From Haliclystus octoradiatus (taxonomy: Eukaryota; Cnidaria; Staurozoa; Stauromedusae; Haliclystidae): a stretch of DNA of 64,000 nucleotides. Within the stretch, counting starts at the first letter, position 1, and every line of letters begins with the position of its first letter. The stretch covers positions 62,001 through 126,000 of the forward strand of contig CAKAJK010000004.1 of assembly GCA_916610825.1 (NCBI GenBank), read 5' to 3'. Of the stretch, positions 38,201 to 53,009 are shown piece by piece. The notes under the pieces were generated by a model. The model was not told the origin of the DNA, made no database searches, and saw only the letters and a program-made list of their open reading frames with translations. A program made the position numbers and the translations under genes.

Positions 38201-39541
38201 GCCTATTTCCCATAGGAACTCAAAATTATTAAAATCAATGCCTAATTCCCATGGGAATCCAAAATTAATAAAAACAGTCTTGAATGCCCAAAAACAATGC
38301 CTAATTCCCTTGAGAATTCAAATTTGACAAAAAAAGTCTAAAATGACCAAAAACAATGCCTATTTCCCATAGGAACTCAAAATTATTAAAATCAATGCCT
38401 AATTCCCATGGGAATTCAAAATTAATAAAAACAGTCCTAAATGACCAAAAACAATGCGTAATTCCCATGGGAATTCAAAATTAATAAAATCAGTCCTAAA
38501 TGACCATAAACAATGCCTAATTCCCAAGGGAATTCAGATTTGACAAAAACAGTCCAAAATGACCGAGAATAATGATAAATTCCCATGGGAATTCAAACTA
38601 GACAACAGCAGTCCTAAATGAACGAAAACAATGCTTAATTCCCATAGGAACTAAAAATGACCAAAAACAATGCCTAATTCCCATAGGAATTCAAATTTGA
38701 CAAAAACAGTCCAAAATGACCGCGAACATTGATAAATCCCTATGGGATTTCAATTTCGACAAAATCAGTCCAAAAAGTTCAAAAACAATGCATATTTCTT
38801 ATAGGAACTCAAAATTACCAAAAACAATGCCTAATTACCATGGGAATTCAAAATTATCAATAACAATCCTAAATAACCAAAAACAATGCCTAATTCCCAT
38901 GGGAATTCAAAACTAACAAAAACAGTCCTAAATGACCAAGAACAATGACTAATTCCTATGACAATTCAACTTTTACAAAATCAATCCTAAATGACCATAA
39001 ACAATGCCTAATTTCCAAGGGAATTCAGATTTGACAAAAACAGTCCAAAATGACCGAGAACAATGATAAATTCCCTTGGGAATTCAAACTAGACAAATTC
39101 ATTCCTAAATGACCAAAAACAATGCTTAATTCCCATAGGAACTTGAAATTACCAAAAACAATGCCTAATTGCCATAGGAATTCAAAATTAATAAAAACAA
39201 TCCTAAATGACCAAAAACAATGCCTAATTCCTATGGGAATTCAAAATTAATAAAATCAGTCCTAAATGACCATAAACAATGCCTAATTCCAAAGGGAATT
39301 CAGATTTGACAAAAACAGTCCAAAAAGTCCAAAAACAATGCTAAATTCCCATAGGAACTTGAAATGACCAAAAACAATGCCTAATTCCCATGAGAATTCA
39401 AATTTGACAAAAATTGTCCAAAATGACCACGAACAATGCCAAACTCCCATAGGAAATAAAAATTAACAATAACAATCCTAAATAACCAAAAACAATGCCT
39501 AAATCCCATGGGAATTCAAAATTAACAATAACAGTCCTAAA
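35260..39541. repeat. Central satellite segment without a long higher-order repeat
   Basis: Still the same 59/39-bp family, but apart from a 216-bp pair I found no long tandem unit here. Several monomer variants are rare or private, for example AATCCCCAAGGGATTTAAAA, TCTGTCCGAGAAG, CCTATATAACC and CATATTTCTTATAGG. The part from about 36.5 to 38.0 kb resembles strings in both flanking domains. It looks like an older, less homogenised part of the array. Confidence 0.8.
35820..36251. repeat. 216-bp tandem pair
   Basis: Copies about 35820-36035 and 36036-36251, checked at 35841/36057 and 35890/36106. The length equals three 59-bp units plus one 39-bp unit. Both carry the private monomer with TCCCCAAGGGATTTAAAATT. 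They differ at CCGAGAAG against CCGAAAAG and CCTAACTCC against CCAAACTCC. Confidence 0.9.
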
Positions 39542-40974
39542 TAACCAAAAACAATGCCTAATTCCCATGGGAATTCAAAATTAATAAAATCAGTCCTAAA
39601 TGACCATAAACAATGCCTAATTCCAAAGGGAATTCAGATTTGACAAAAACAGTCCAAAATGACCGAGAACAATGATAAATTCCCATGGGAATTCAAACTA
39701 GACAAAATCAGTCCTAAATGATTGAAAACAATGCTTAATTCCCATAGGAACTTGAAATGACCAAAAACAATGCCTAATTCCCATAGGAATTCAAATTTGA
39801 CAAAAACAGTCCAAAATGACCGCGAACAATGATAAATCCCTATGGGATTTCAATTTCGACAAAATCAGTCCAAAAAGTCCAAAAACAATGCTAAATTCCC
39901 ATAGGAGCTTGAAATGATCAAAAACAATGCCTAATTCCCATAGGAATTCAAAATTAATAAAAACAGTCCTAAATGACCAAAAACAATGCCTAATTCCCAT
40001 GGGAATCCAAAATTAACAATAACAGTCCTAAATAACCAAAAACAATGTCTAATTCCCATGGGAATTCAAAACTAACAAAAACAGTCCTAAATGACCAAGA
40101 ACAATGACTAATTCCTATGACAATTCAACTTTTACAAAATCAATCCTAAATGACCATAAACAATGCCTAATTTCCAAGGGAATTCAGATTTGACAAAAAC
40201 AGTCCAAAATGACCGAGAACAATGATAAATTCCCATGGGAATTCAAACTAGACAAATTCATTCCTAAATGACCAAAAACAATGCTTAATTCCCATAGGAA
40301 CTTGAAATGACCAAAAACAATGCCTAATTGCCATAGGAATTCAAAATTAATAAAAACAGTCCTAAATGACCAAAAACAATGCCTAATTCCCATGAGAATT
40401 TAAATTTGACAAAAACAGTCCAAAATGACCGCGAAAAAGGATAAATCCCCATGGGATTCAATTTCGACAAAATCAGTCAAAAAAGTCCAAAAACAATGCT
40501 AAATTCCCATTTGAACTTGAAATGACCAAAAACAATGCCTAATTCCCATGAGAATTCAAATTTGACAAAAATTGTCCAAAATGACCACGAACAATGCCAA
40601 ACTCCCATAGGAAATAAAAATTAACAATAACAATCCTAAATAACCAAAAACAATGCCTAAATCCCATGGGAATTCAAAATTAACAATAACAGTCCTAAAT
40701 AACCAAAAACAATGCCTAATTCCCATGGGAATTCAAAATTAATAAAATCAGTCCTAAATGACCATAAACAATGCCTAATTCCCAAGGGAATTCAGATTTG
40801 ACAAAAACAGTCCAAAATGACTGAGAACAATGATAAATTCCCATGGGAATTCAAACTAGACAAAATCAGTCCTAAATGAACGAAAACAATGCTTAATTCT
40901 CATAGGAACTTGAAATGACCAAAAACAATGCCTAATTCCCATAGGAATTCAAAATTAATAAAAACAGTCCTAAA
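39542..40974. repeat. 1,433-bp higher-order repeat, copy 1
   Basis: Matches 40975 onward at 1,433 bp, checked at 39661/41094, 39791/41224 and 40184/41617. It contains a private CATTTGAACTTG change near 40510. Confidence 0.88.
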
Positions 40975-42155
40975 TGACCAAAAACAATGCCTAATTCCCA
41001 TGGGAATTCAAAATTAATAAAATCAGTCCTAAATGACCATAAACAATGCCTAATTCCAAAGGGAATTCAGATTTGACAAAAACAGTCCAAAATGACCGAG
41101 AACAATGATAAATTCCCATGGGAATTCAAACTAGACAAAATCAGTCCTAAATGATTGAAAACAATGCTTACTTCTCATAGGAACTTGAAATGACCAAAAA
41201 CAATGCCTAATTCCCATAGGAATTCAAATTTGACAAAAACTTTCCAAAATGACCGCGAACAATGTTAAATCCCTATGGGATTTCAATTTCGACAAAATCA
41301 GTCCAAAAAGTCCAAAAACAATGCTAAATTCCCATAGGAGCTTGAAATGATCAAAAACAATGCCTAATTCCCATAGGAATTCAAAATTAATAAAAACAGT
41401 CCTAAATGACCAAAAACAATGCCTAATTCCCATGGGAATCCAAAATTAACAATAACAGTCCTAAATAACCAAAAACAATGTCTAATTCCCATGGGAATTC
41501 AAAACTAACAAAAACAGTCCTAAATGACCAAGAACAATGACTAATTCCTATGACAATTCAACTTTTACAAAATCAATCCTAAATGACCATAAACAATGCC
41601 TAATTTCCAAGGGAATTCAGATTTGACAAAAACAGTCCAAAATGACCGAGAACAATGATAAATTCCCATGGGAATTCAAACTAGACAAAATCATTCCTAA
41701 ATGACCAAAAACAATGCTTAATTCCCATAGGAACTTGAAATGACCAAAAACAATGCCTAATTGCCATAGGAATTCAAAATTAATAAAAACAGTCCTAAAT
41801 GACCAAAAACAATGCCTAATTCCCATGAGAATTTTTAAATTTGACAAAAACAGTCAAAAATGACCGCGAAAAAGGATAAATCCCCATGGGATTCAATTTC
41901 GACAAAATCAGTCCAAAAAGTCCAAAAACAATGCTAAATTCCCATAGGAACTTGAAATGACCAAAAACAATGCCTAATTCCCATGAGAATTCAAATTTGA
42001 CAAAAATTGTCCAAAATGACCACGAACAATGCCAAACTCCCATAGGAAATAAAAATTAACAATAACAATCCTAAATAACCAAAAACAATGCTTAAATCCC
42101 ATGGGAATTCAAAATTAACAATAACAGTCCTAAATAACCAAAAACAATGCTTAAT
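40975..42155. repeat. 1,433-bp higher-order repeat, copy 2 (truncated)
   Basis: Follows copy 1 for about 1,180 bp. Two extra T bases in GAATTTTTAAATTTG near 41830 shift the offset to 1,435. Near 42150 it jumps to the AATGCTTAATTCTCATAGG monomer, which recurs 1,258 bp after its position in the previous unit. Confidence 0.85.
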
Positions 42156-43395
42156 TCTCATAGGAACTTGAAATGACCAAAAACAATGCCTAATTCCCAT
42201 AGGAATTCAAAATTAATAAAAACAGTCCTAAATGACCAAAAACAATGCCTAATTCCCATGGGAATTCAAAATTAATAAAATCAGTCCTAAATGACCATAA
42301 ACAATGCCTAATTCCAAAGGGAATTCAGATTTGACAAAAACAGTCCAAAATGACCGAGAACAATGATAAATTCCCATGGGAATTCAAACTAGAAAAAATC
42401 AGTCCTAAATGATTGAAAACAATGCTTAATTCCCATAGGAACTTGAAATGACCAAAAACAATGCCTAATTCCCATAGGAATTCAAATTTGACAAAAACAG
42501 TCCAAAATGACCGCGAACAATGATAAATCCCTATGGGATTTCAATTTCGACAAAATCAGTCCAAAAAGTCCAAAAACAATGCTAAATTCCCATAGGAGCT
42601 TGAAATGATCAAAAACAATGCCTAATTCCCATAGGAATTCCAAATTAATAAAAACAGTCTTAAATGACAAAAAACAATGCCTAATTCCCATGGGAATCCA
42701 AAATTAACAATAACAGTCCTAAATAACCAAAAACAATGTCTAATTCCCATGAGAATTCAAATTTGACAAAAACAGTCCAAAATGACCGCGAACAATGATA
42801 AATCCCTATGGGATTTCAATTTCGACAAAATCAGTCCAAAAAGTCCAAAAACAATGCTAAATTCTCATAGGAACTTGAAATGACCAAAAACAATGCCTAT
42901 TTCCCATAGGAACTCAAAATTATTAAAATCAATGCCTAATTCCCATGGGAATTCAAAATTAATAAAATCAGTCCTAAATGACCATAAACAATGCCTAATT
43001 CCAAAGGGAATTCAGATTTGACAAAAACAGTCCAAAATGACCGAGAACAATGATAAATTCCCATGGGAATTCAAACTAGACAAAATCAGTCCTAAATGAT
43101 TGAAAACAATGCTTAATTCCCATAGGAACTTGAAATGACCAAAAACAATGCCTAATTCCCATAGGAATTCAAATTTGACAAAAACAGTCCAAAATGACCG
43201 CGAACAATGATAAATCCCTATGGGATTTCAATTTCGACAAAATCAGTCCAAAAAGTCCAAAAACAATGCTAAATTCCCATAGGAGCTTGAAATGATCAAA
43301 AACAATGCCTAATTGCCATAGGAATTCAAAATTAATAAAAACAGTCCTAAATGACCAAAAACAATGCCTAATTCCCATGAGAATTTTTAAATTTG
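42156..43395. repeat. Satellite segment with 687-bp partial repeat
   Basis: Strings at about 42240-42660 recur 687 bp later (42482 pairs with 43169). Near 43295-43315 a chimeric monomer joins a TGATCAAAAACAATGCC start to an AATTGCCATAGG continuation, switching back to sequence like 41760. From there it matches 41760-42120 at a 1,552-bp offset. Confidence 0.82.
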
Positions 43396-46300
43396 ACAAA
43401 AACAGTCAAAAATGACCGCGAAAAAGGATAAATCCCCATGGGATTCAATTTCGACAAAATCAGTCCAAAAAGTCCAAAAACAATGCTAAATTCCCATAGG
43501 AACTTGAAATGACCAAAAACAATGCCTAATTCCCATGAGAATTCAAATTTGACAAAAATTGTCCAAAATGACCACGAACAATGCCAAACTCCCATAGGAA
43601 ATAAAAATTAACAATAACAATCCTAAATAACCAAAAACAATGCTTAAATCCCATGGGAATTCAAAATTAACAATAACAGTCCTAAATAACCAAAAACAAT
43701 GCCTAATTCCCATGGGAATTCAAAATTAATAAAATCAGTTCTAAATGACCATAAACAATGCCTAATTCCCAAGGGAATTCAGATTTGACAAAAACAGTCC
43801 AAAATGACTGAGAACAATGATAAATTCCCATGGGAATTCAAACTAGACAAAATCAGTCCTAAATGAACGAAAACAATGCTTAATTCTCATAGGAACTTGA
43901 AATGACCAAAAACAATGCCTAATTCTCATAGGAATTCAAAATTAATAAAAACAGTCCTAAATGACCAAAAACAATGCCTAATTCCCATGGGAATTCAAAA
44001 TTAATAAAATCAGTCCTAAATGACCATAAACAATGCCTAATTCCAAAGGGAATTCAGATTTGACAAAAACAGTCCAAAATGACCGAGAACAATGATAAAT
44101 TCCCATGGGAATTCAAACTAGACAAAATCAGTCCTAAATGATTGAAAACAATGCTTAATTCCCATAGGAACTTGAAATGACCAAAAACAATGCCTAATTC
44201 CCATAGGAATTCAAATTTGACAAAAACAGTCCAAAATGACCGCGAACAATGATAAATCCCTATGGGATTTCAATTTCGACAAAATCAGTCCAAAAAGTCC
44301 AAAAACAATGCTAAATTCCCATAGGAGCTTGAAATGATCAAAAACAATGCCTAATTCCCATAGGAATTCCAAATTAATAAAAACAGTCTTAAATGACAAA
44401 AAACAATGCCTAATTCCCATGGGAATCCAAAATTAACAATAACAGTCCTAAATAACCAAAAACAATGTCTAATTCCCATGAGAATTCAAATTTGACAAAA
44501 ACAGTCCAAAATGACCGCGAACAATGATAAATCCCTATGGGATTTCAATTTCGACAAAATCAGTCCAAAAAGTCCAAAAACAATGCTAAATTCTCATAGG
44601 AACTTGAAATGACCAAAAACAATGCCTATTTCCCATAGGAACTCAAAATTATTAAAATCAATGCCTAATTCCCATGGGAATTCAAAATTAATAAAATCAG
44701 TCCTAAATGACCATAAACAATGCCTAATTCCAAAGGGAATTCAGATTTGACAAAAACAGTCCAAAATGACCGAGAACAATGATAAATTCCCATGGGAATT
44801 CAAACTAGACAAAATCAGTCCTAAATGATTGAAAACAATGCTTAATTCCCATAGGAACTTGAAATGACCAAAAACAATGCCTAATTCCCATAGGAATTCA
44901 AATTTGACAAAAACAGTCCAAAATGACCGCGAACAATGATAAATCCCTATGGGATTTCAATTTCGACAAAATCAGTCCAAAAAGTCCAAAAACAATGCTA
45001 AATTCCCATAGGAGCTTGAAATGATCAAAAACAATGCCTAATTCCCATAGGAATTCAAAATTAATAAAAACAGTCTTAAATGACAAAAAACAATGCCTAA
45101 TTCCCATGGGAATCCAAAATTAACAATAACAGTCCTAAATAACCAAAAACAATGTCTAATTCCCATGAGAATTCAAATTTGACAAAAACAGTCCAAAATG
45201 ACCGCGAACAATGATAAATCCCATAGGAAATAAAAAATAACAATAACAATCCTAAATAACCAAAAACAATGCCTAAATCCCATGGGAATTCAAAATTAAC
45301 AATAACAGTCCTAAATAACCAAAAACAATGCCTAATTCCCATGGGAATTCAAAATTAATAAAATCAGTCCTAAATGACCATAAACAATGCCTAATTCCCA
45401 AGGGAATTCAGATTTGACAAAAACAGTCCAAAATGACTGAGAACAATGATAAATTCCCATGGGAATTCAAACTAGACAAAATCAGTCCTAAATGAACGAA
45501 AACAATGCTTAATTCTCATAGGAACTTGAAATGACCAAAAACAATGCCTAATTCCCATAGGAATTCAAAATTAATAAAAACAGTCCTAAATGACCAAAAA
45601 CAATGCCTAATTCCCATGGGAATCCAAAATTAATAAAATCAGTCCTAAATGACCATAAACAATGCCTAATTCCAAAGGGAATTCAGATTTGACAAAAACA
45701 GTCCAAAATGACCGAGAACAATGATAAATTCCCATGGGAATTCAAACTAGACAAAATCAGTCCTAAATGACTGAAAACAATGCTTAATTCCCATAGGAAC
45801 TTGAAATGACCAAAAACAATGCCTAATTCCCATAGGAATTCAAATTTGACAAAAACAGTCCAAAATGACCGCGAACAATGATAAATCCCTATGGGATTTC
45901 AATTTCGACAAAATCAGTCCAAAAAGTCCAAAAACAATGCTAAATTCCCATAGGAGCTTGAAATGATCAAAAACAATACCTAATTCCCATAAAATTCAAA
46001 ATTAATAAAAACAGTCCTAAATGACCAAAAACAATGCCTAATTCCCATGGGAATCCAAAATTAACAATAACAGTCCTAAATAACCAAAAACAATGTCTAA
46101 TTCCCATGGGAATTCAAAACTAACAAAAACAGTCCTAAATGACCAAGAACAATGACTAATTCCTATGACAATTCAACTTTTACAAAATCAATCCTAAATG
46201 ACCATAAACAATGACTAATTTCCAAGGGAATTCAGATTTGACAAAAAAGGTCCAAAATGACCGAGAACAATGATAAATTCCCATGGGAATTCAAACTAGA

Positions 46301-47400
46301 CAAAATCATTCCTAAATGACCAAAAACAATGCTTAATTCCCATAGGAACTTGAAATGACCAAAAACAATGCCTAATTGCCATAGGAATTCAAAATTAATA
46401 AAAACAGTCCTAAATGACCAAAAACAATGCCTAATTCCCATGAGAATTTTTAAATTTGACAAAAACAGTCCAAAATGACCGCGAAAAAGGATAAATCCCC
46501 ATGGGATTCAATTTCGACAAAATCAGTCCAAAAAGTCCAAAAACAATGCTAAATTCCCATAGGAACTTGAAATGACCAAAAACAATGCCTAATTCCCATG
46601 AGAATTCAAATTTGACAAAAATTGTCCAAAATGACCACGAACAATGCCAAACTCCCATAGGAAATAAAAATTAACAATAACAATCCTAAATAACCAAAAA
46701 CAATGCGTAATTCCCATTGGAATTCAAAATTAATAAAATCAGTCCTAAATGACCATAAACAATGCCTAATTCCCAAGGGAATTCAGATTTGACAAAAACA
46801 GTCCAAAATGACCGAGAACAATGATAAATTCCCATGGGAATTCAAACTAGACAAAATCAGTCCTAAATGAACGAAAACAATGCTTAATTCCCATAGGAAC
46901 TAGAAATGATCAAAAACAATGCCTAATTCCCATAGGAATTCAAAATTAATAAAAACAGTCCTAAATGACCAAAAACAATGCCTAATTCCCATGGGAATCC
47001 AAAATTAACAATAACAGTCCTAAATAACCAAAAACAATGTCTAATTCCCATGGGAATTCAAAACTAACAAAAACAGTCCTAAATGACCAAGAACAATGAC
47101 TAATTCCTATGACAATTCAACTTTTACAAAATCAATCCTAAATGACCATAAACAATGCCTAATTTCCAAGGGAATTCAGATTTGACAAAAACAGTCCAAA
47201 ATGACCGAGAACAATGATAAATTCCCATGGGAATTCAAACTAGACAAAATCATTCCTAAATGACCAAAAACAATGCTTAATTCCCATAGGAACTTGAAAT
47301 GACCAAAAACAATGCCTAATTGCCATAGGAATTCAAAATTAATAAAAACAGTCCTAAATGACCAAAAACAATTTCTAATTCCCATGAGAATTTAAATTTG
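43396..47400. repeat. 4,005-bp higher-order repeat, copy 1
   Basis: Matches 47401-51405 at 4,005 bp, checked at 43441/47446, 44211/48216, 45097/49102, 46232/50237 and 47176/51181. Shared private variants include AAATTAATAAAATCAGTTC near 43725/47730, CCCATAAAATTCAAAATT near 45986/49991 and AAAAAAGGTCC near 46246/50251. It contains a 687-bp and a 944-bp sub-repeat. Confidence 0.93.
43972..45221. repeat. 687-bp tandem pair
   Basis: Copies about 43972-44658 and 44659-45221 (second truncated), checked at 44211/44898. The second ends in a chimeric monomer near 45215, where CGCGAACAATGATAAATCCC runs into ATAGGAAATAAAAAATAAC. The pair recurs at the same places in the later 4,005- and 5,263-bp units. 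Confidence 0.87.
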
Positions 47401-47650
47401 ACAAAAACAGTCCAAAATGACCGCGAAAAAGGATAATTCCCCATGGGATTCAATTTCGACAAAATCAGTCCAAAAAGTCCAAAAACAATGCTAAATTCCC
47501 ATAGGAACTTGAAATGACCAAAAACAATGCCTAATTCCCATGAGAATTCAAATTTGACAAAAATTGTCCAAAATGACCACGAACAATGCCAAACTCCCAT
47601 AGGAAATAAAAATTAACAATAACAATCCTAAATAACCAAAAACAATGCTT
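46003..47650. repeat. 944-bp tandem pair
   Basis: Copies about 46003-46946 and 46947-47650 (second truncated), checked at 46093/47037 and 46232/47176. The same pair occurs at 50237/51181, 55500/56444 and 59095/60039. Confidence 0.86.
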
Positions 47651-50600
47651 AAATCCCATGGGAATTCAAAATTAACAATAACAGTCCTAAATAACCAAAA
47701 ACAATGCCTAATTCCCATGGGAATTCAAAATTAATAAAATCAGTTCTAAATGACCATAAACAATGCCTAATTCCCAAGGGAATTCAGATTTGACAAAAAC
47801 AGTCCAAAATGACTGAGAACAATGATAAATTCCCATGGGAATTCAAACTAGACAAAATCAGTCCTAAATGAACGAAAACAATGCTTAATTCTCATAGGAA
47901 CTTGAAATGACCAAAAACAATGCCTAATTCTCATAGGAATTCAAAATTAATAAAAACAGTCCTAAATGACCAAAAACAATGCCTAATTCCCATGGGAATT
48001 CAAAATTAATAAAATCAGTCCTAAATGACCATAAACAATGCCTAATTCCAAAGGGAATTCAGATTTGACAAAAACAGTCCAAAATGACCGAGAACAATGA
48101 TAAATTCCCATGGGAATTCAAACTAGACAAAATCAGTCCTAAATGATTGAAAACAATGCTTAATTCCCATAGGAACTTGAAATGACCAAAAACAATGCCT
48201 AATTCCCATAGGAATTCAAATTTGACAAAAACAGTCCAAAATGACCGCGAACAATGATAAATCCCTATGGGATTTCAATTTCGACAAAATCAGTCCAAAA
48301 AGTCCAAAAACAATGCTAAATTCCCATAGGAGCTTGAAATGATCAAAAACAATGCCTAATTCCCATAGGAATTCCAAATTAATAAAAACAGTCTTAAATG
48401 ACAAAAAACAATGCCTAATTCCCATGGGAATCCAAAATTAACAATAACAGTCCTAAATAACCAAAAACAATGTCTAATTCCCATGAGAATTCAAATTTGA
48501 CAAAAACAGTCCAAAATGACCGCGAACAATGATAAATCCCTATGGGATTTCAATTTCGACAAAATCAGTCCAAAAAGTCCAAAAACAATGCTAAATTCTC
48601 ATAGGAACTTGAAATGACCAAAAACAATGCCTATTTCCCATAGGAACTCAAAATTATTAAAATCAATGCCTAATTCCCATGGGAATTCAAAATTAATAAA
48701 ATCAGTCCTAAATGACCATAAACAATGCCTAATTCCAAAGGGAATTCAGATTTGACAAAAACAGTCCAAAATGACCGAGAACAATGATAAATTCCCATGG
48801 GAATTCAAACTAGACAAAATCAGTCCTAAATGATTGAAAACAATGCTTAATTCCCATAGGAACTTGAAATGACCAAAAACAATGCCTAATTCCCATAGGA
48901 ATTCAAATTTGACAAAAACAGTCCAAAATGACCGCGAACAATGATAAATCCCTATGGGATTTCAATTTCGACAAAATCAGTCCAAAAAGTCCAAAAACAA
49001 TGCTAAATTCCCATAGGAGCTTGAAATGATCAAAAACAATGCCTAATTCCCATAGGAATTCAAAATTAATAAAAACAGTCTTAAATGACAAAAAACAATG
49101 CCTAATTCCCATGGGAATCCAAAATTAACAATAACAGTCCTAAATAACCAAAAACAATGTCTAATTCCCATGAGAATTCAAATTTGACAAAAACAGTCCA
49201 AAATGACCGCGAACAATGATAAATCCCATAGGAAATAAAAAATAACAATAACAATCCTAAATAACCAAAAACAATGCCTAAATCCCATGGGAATTCAAAA
49301 TTAACAATAACAGTCCTAAATAACCAAAAACAATGCCTAATTCCCATGGGAATTCAAAATTAATAAAATCAGTCCTAAATGACCATAAACAATGCCTAAT
49401 TCCCAAGGGAATTCAGATTTGACAAAAACAGTCCAAAATGACTGAGAACAATGATAAATTCCCATGGGAATTCAAACTAGACAAAATCAGTCCTAAATGA
49501 ACGAAAACAATGCTTAATTCTCATAGGAACTTGAAATGACCAAAAACAATGCCTAATTCCCATAGGAATTCAAAATTAATAAAAACAGTCCTAAATGACC
49601 AAAAACAATGCCTAATTCCCATGGGAATCCAAAATTAATAAAATCAGTCCTAAATGACCATAAACAATGCCTAATTCCAAAGGGAATTCAGATTTGACAA
49701 AAACAGTCCAAAATGACCGAGAACAATGATAAATTCCCATGGGAATTCAAACTAGACAAAATCAGTCCTAAATGACTGAAAACAATGCTTAATTCCCATA
49801 GGAACTTGAAATGACCAAAAACAATGCCTAATTCCCATAGGAATTCAAATTTGACAAAAACAGTCCAAAATGACCGCGAACAATGATAAATCCCTATGGG
49901 ATTTCAATTTCGACAAAATCAGTCCAAAAAGTCCAAAAACAATGCTAAATTCCCATAGGAGCTTGAAATGATCAAAAACAATACCTAATTCCCATAAAAT
50001 TCAAAATTAATAAAAACAGTCCTAAATGACCAAAAACAATGCCTAATTCCCATGGGAATCCAAAATTAACAATAACAGTCCTAAATAACCAAAAACAATG
50101 TCTAATTCCCATGGGAATTCAAAACTAACAAAAACAGTCCTAAATGACCAAGAACAATGACTAATTCCTATGACAATTCAACTTTTACAAAATCAATCCT
50201 AAATGACCATAAACAATGACTAATTTCCAAGGGAATTCAGATTTGACAAAAAAGGTCCAAAATGACCGAGAACAATGATAAATTCCCATGGGAATTCAAA
50301 CTAGACAAAATCATTCCTAAATGACCAAAAACAATGCTTAATTCCCATAGGAACTTGAAATGACCAAAAACAATGCCTAATTGCCATAGGAATTCAAAAT
50401 TAATAAAAACAGTCCTAAATGACCAAAAACAATGCCTAATTCCCATGAGAATTTTTAAATTTGACAAAAACAGTCCAAAATGACCGCGAAAAAGGATAAA
50501 TCCCCATGGGATTCAATTTCGACAAAATCAGTCCAAAAAGTCCAAAAACAATGCTAAATTCCCATAGGAACTTGAAATGACCAAAAACAATGCCTAATTC

Positions 50601-51405
50601 CCATGAGAATTCAAATTTGACAAAAATTGTCCAAAATGACCACGAACAATGCCAAACTCCCATAGGAAATAAAAATTAACAATAACAATCCTAAATAACC
50701 AAAAACAATGCGTAATTCCCATTGGAATTCAAAATTAATAAAATCAGTCCTAAATGACCATAAACAATGCCTAATTCCCAAGGGAATTCAGATTTGACAA
50801 AAACAGTCCAAAATGACCGAGAACAATGATAAATTCCCATGGGAATTCAAACTAGACAAAATCAGTCCTAAATGAACGAAAACAATGCTTAATTCCCATA
50901 GGAACTAGAAATGATCAAAAACAATGCCTAATTCCCATAGGAATTCAAAATTAATAAAAACAGTCCTAAATGACCAAAAACAATGCCTAATTCCCATGGG
51001 AATCCAAAATTAACAATAACAGTCCTAAATAACCAAAAACAATGTCTAATTCCCATGGGAATTCAAAACTAACAAAAACAGTCCTAAATGACCAAGAACA
51101 ATGACTAATTCCTATGACAATTCAACTTTTACAAAATCAATCCTAAATGACCATAAACAATGCCTAATTTCCAAGGGAATTCAGATTTGACAAAAACAGT
51201 CCAAAATGACCGAGAACAATGATAAATTCCCATGGGAATTCAAACTAGACAAAATCATTCCTAAATGACCAAAAACAATGCTTAATTCCCATAGGAACTT
51301 GAAATGACCAAAAACAATGCCTAATTGCCATAGGAATTCAAAATTAATAAAAACAGTCCTAAATGACCAAAAACAATGCCTAATTCCCATGAGAATTTTT
51401 AAATT
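47401..51405. repeat. 4,005-bp higher-order repeat, copy 2
   Basis: Second copy of 43396-47400. Its end shares CGCGAAAAAAGATAAA (one G changed to A) and AAATTTTCC with later copies at 56.7 and 60.3 kb, and not with the earlier ones. Confidence 0.92.
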
Positions 51406-53009
51406 TGACAAAAACAGTCCAAAATGACCGCGAAAAAAGATAAATCCCCATGGGATTCAATTTCGACAAAATCAGTCCAAAAAGTCCAAAAACAATGCTA
51501 AATTCCCATAGGAACTTGAAATGACCAAAAACAATGCCTAATTCCCATGAGAATTCAAATTTGACAAAAATTTTCCAAAATGACCACGAACAATGCCAAA
51601 CTTCCATAGGAAATAAAAATTAACAATAACAATCCTAAATAACCAAAAACAATGCCTAAATCCCATGGGAATTCAAAATTAATAAAAACAGTCCTAAATG
51701 ACCAAAAACAATGCCTAATTCCCATGGGAATTCAAAATTAATAAAATCAGTCCTAAATGACCATAAACAATGCCTAATTCCAAAGGGAATTCAGATTTGA
51801 CAAAAACAGTCCAAAATTACCGAGAACAATGAAAAATTCCCATGGGAATTCAAACTAGACAAAATCAGTCCTAAATGACTGAAAACAATGCTTAATTCCC
51901 ATAGGAACTTGAAATGACCAAAAACAATGCCTAATTCCCATAGGAATTCAAATTTGACAAAAACAGTCCAAAATGACCGCGAACAATGATAAATCCCTAT
52001 GGGATTTCAATTTCGACAAAATCAGTCCAAAAAGTCCAAAAACAATGCTAAATTCCCATAGGAGCTTGAAATGATCAAAAACAATGCCTAATTCCCATAG
52101 GAATTCAAAATTAATAAAAACAGTCCTAAATGACCAAAACAATGCCTAATTCCCATGGGAATCCAAAATTAACAATAACAGTCCTAAATAACCAAAAACA
52201 ATGTCTAATTCCCATGGGAATTCAAAACTAACAAAAACAGTCCTAAAAAACCAAGAACAATGACTAATTCCTATGACAATTCAACTTTTACAAAATCAAT
52301 CCTAAATGACCATAAACAATGCCTAATTTCCAAGGGAATTCAGATTTGACAAAAACAGTCCAAAATGACCGAGAACAATGATAAATTCCCATGGGAATTC
52401 AAACTAGACAAAATCATTCCTAAATGACCAAAAACAATGCTTAATTCCCATAGGAACTTGAAATGACCAAAAACAATGCCTAATTGCCATAGGAATTCAA
52501 AATTAATAAAAACAGTCCTAAATGACCAAAAACAATGCCTAATTCCCATGGGAATCCAAAATTAACAATAACAGTCCTAAATAACCAAAAACAATGTCTA
52601 ATTCCCATGAGAATTCAAATTTGACAAAAACAGTCCAAAATGACCGCGAACAATGATAAATCCCTATGGGATTTCAATTTCGACAAAATCAGTCCAAAAA
52701 GTCCAAAAACAATGCTAAATTCTCATAGGAACTTGAAATGACCAAAAACAATGCCTATTTCCCATAGGAACTCAAAATTATTAAAATCAATGCCTAATTC
52801 CCATGGGAATCCAAAATTAATAAAAACAGTCTTAAATGCCCAAAAACAATGACTAATTCCCTTGAGAATTCAAATTTGACAAAAAAAGTCTAAAATGACC
52901 ACAAACAATGCCAAACTCCCATAGGAAATAAAAATTAACAATAACAGTCCTAAATAACCAAAAACAATGCTTAAATCCCATGGGAAGTCAAAATTAACAA
53001 TAACAGTCC
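47747..53009. repeat. 5,263-bp higher-order repeat, copy 1 (overlaps the 4,005-bp unit)
   Basis: Matches 53010 onward at 5,263 bp, checked at 47761/53024, 48216/53479, 50237/55500 and 51181/56444. One base is missing near 52135 (CCAAAACAATG), where the counterpart has the full A-tract. The stretch 52490-52960 contains the CCCTTGAGAATT and AAAAAAAGTCTAAAATG monomers, which are also seen at 2.1, 4.85, 38.3 and 61.7 kb. Confidence 0.91.

Noticed and set aside
35260-39541. Transposon or other insertion separating two satellite domains
   Set aside because: Monomer anchors continue at 59/39-bp spacing across the segment. I found no terminal repeats, target duplication or foreign sequence.
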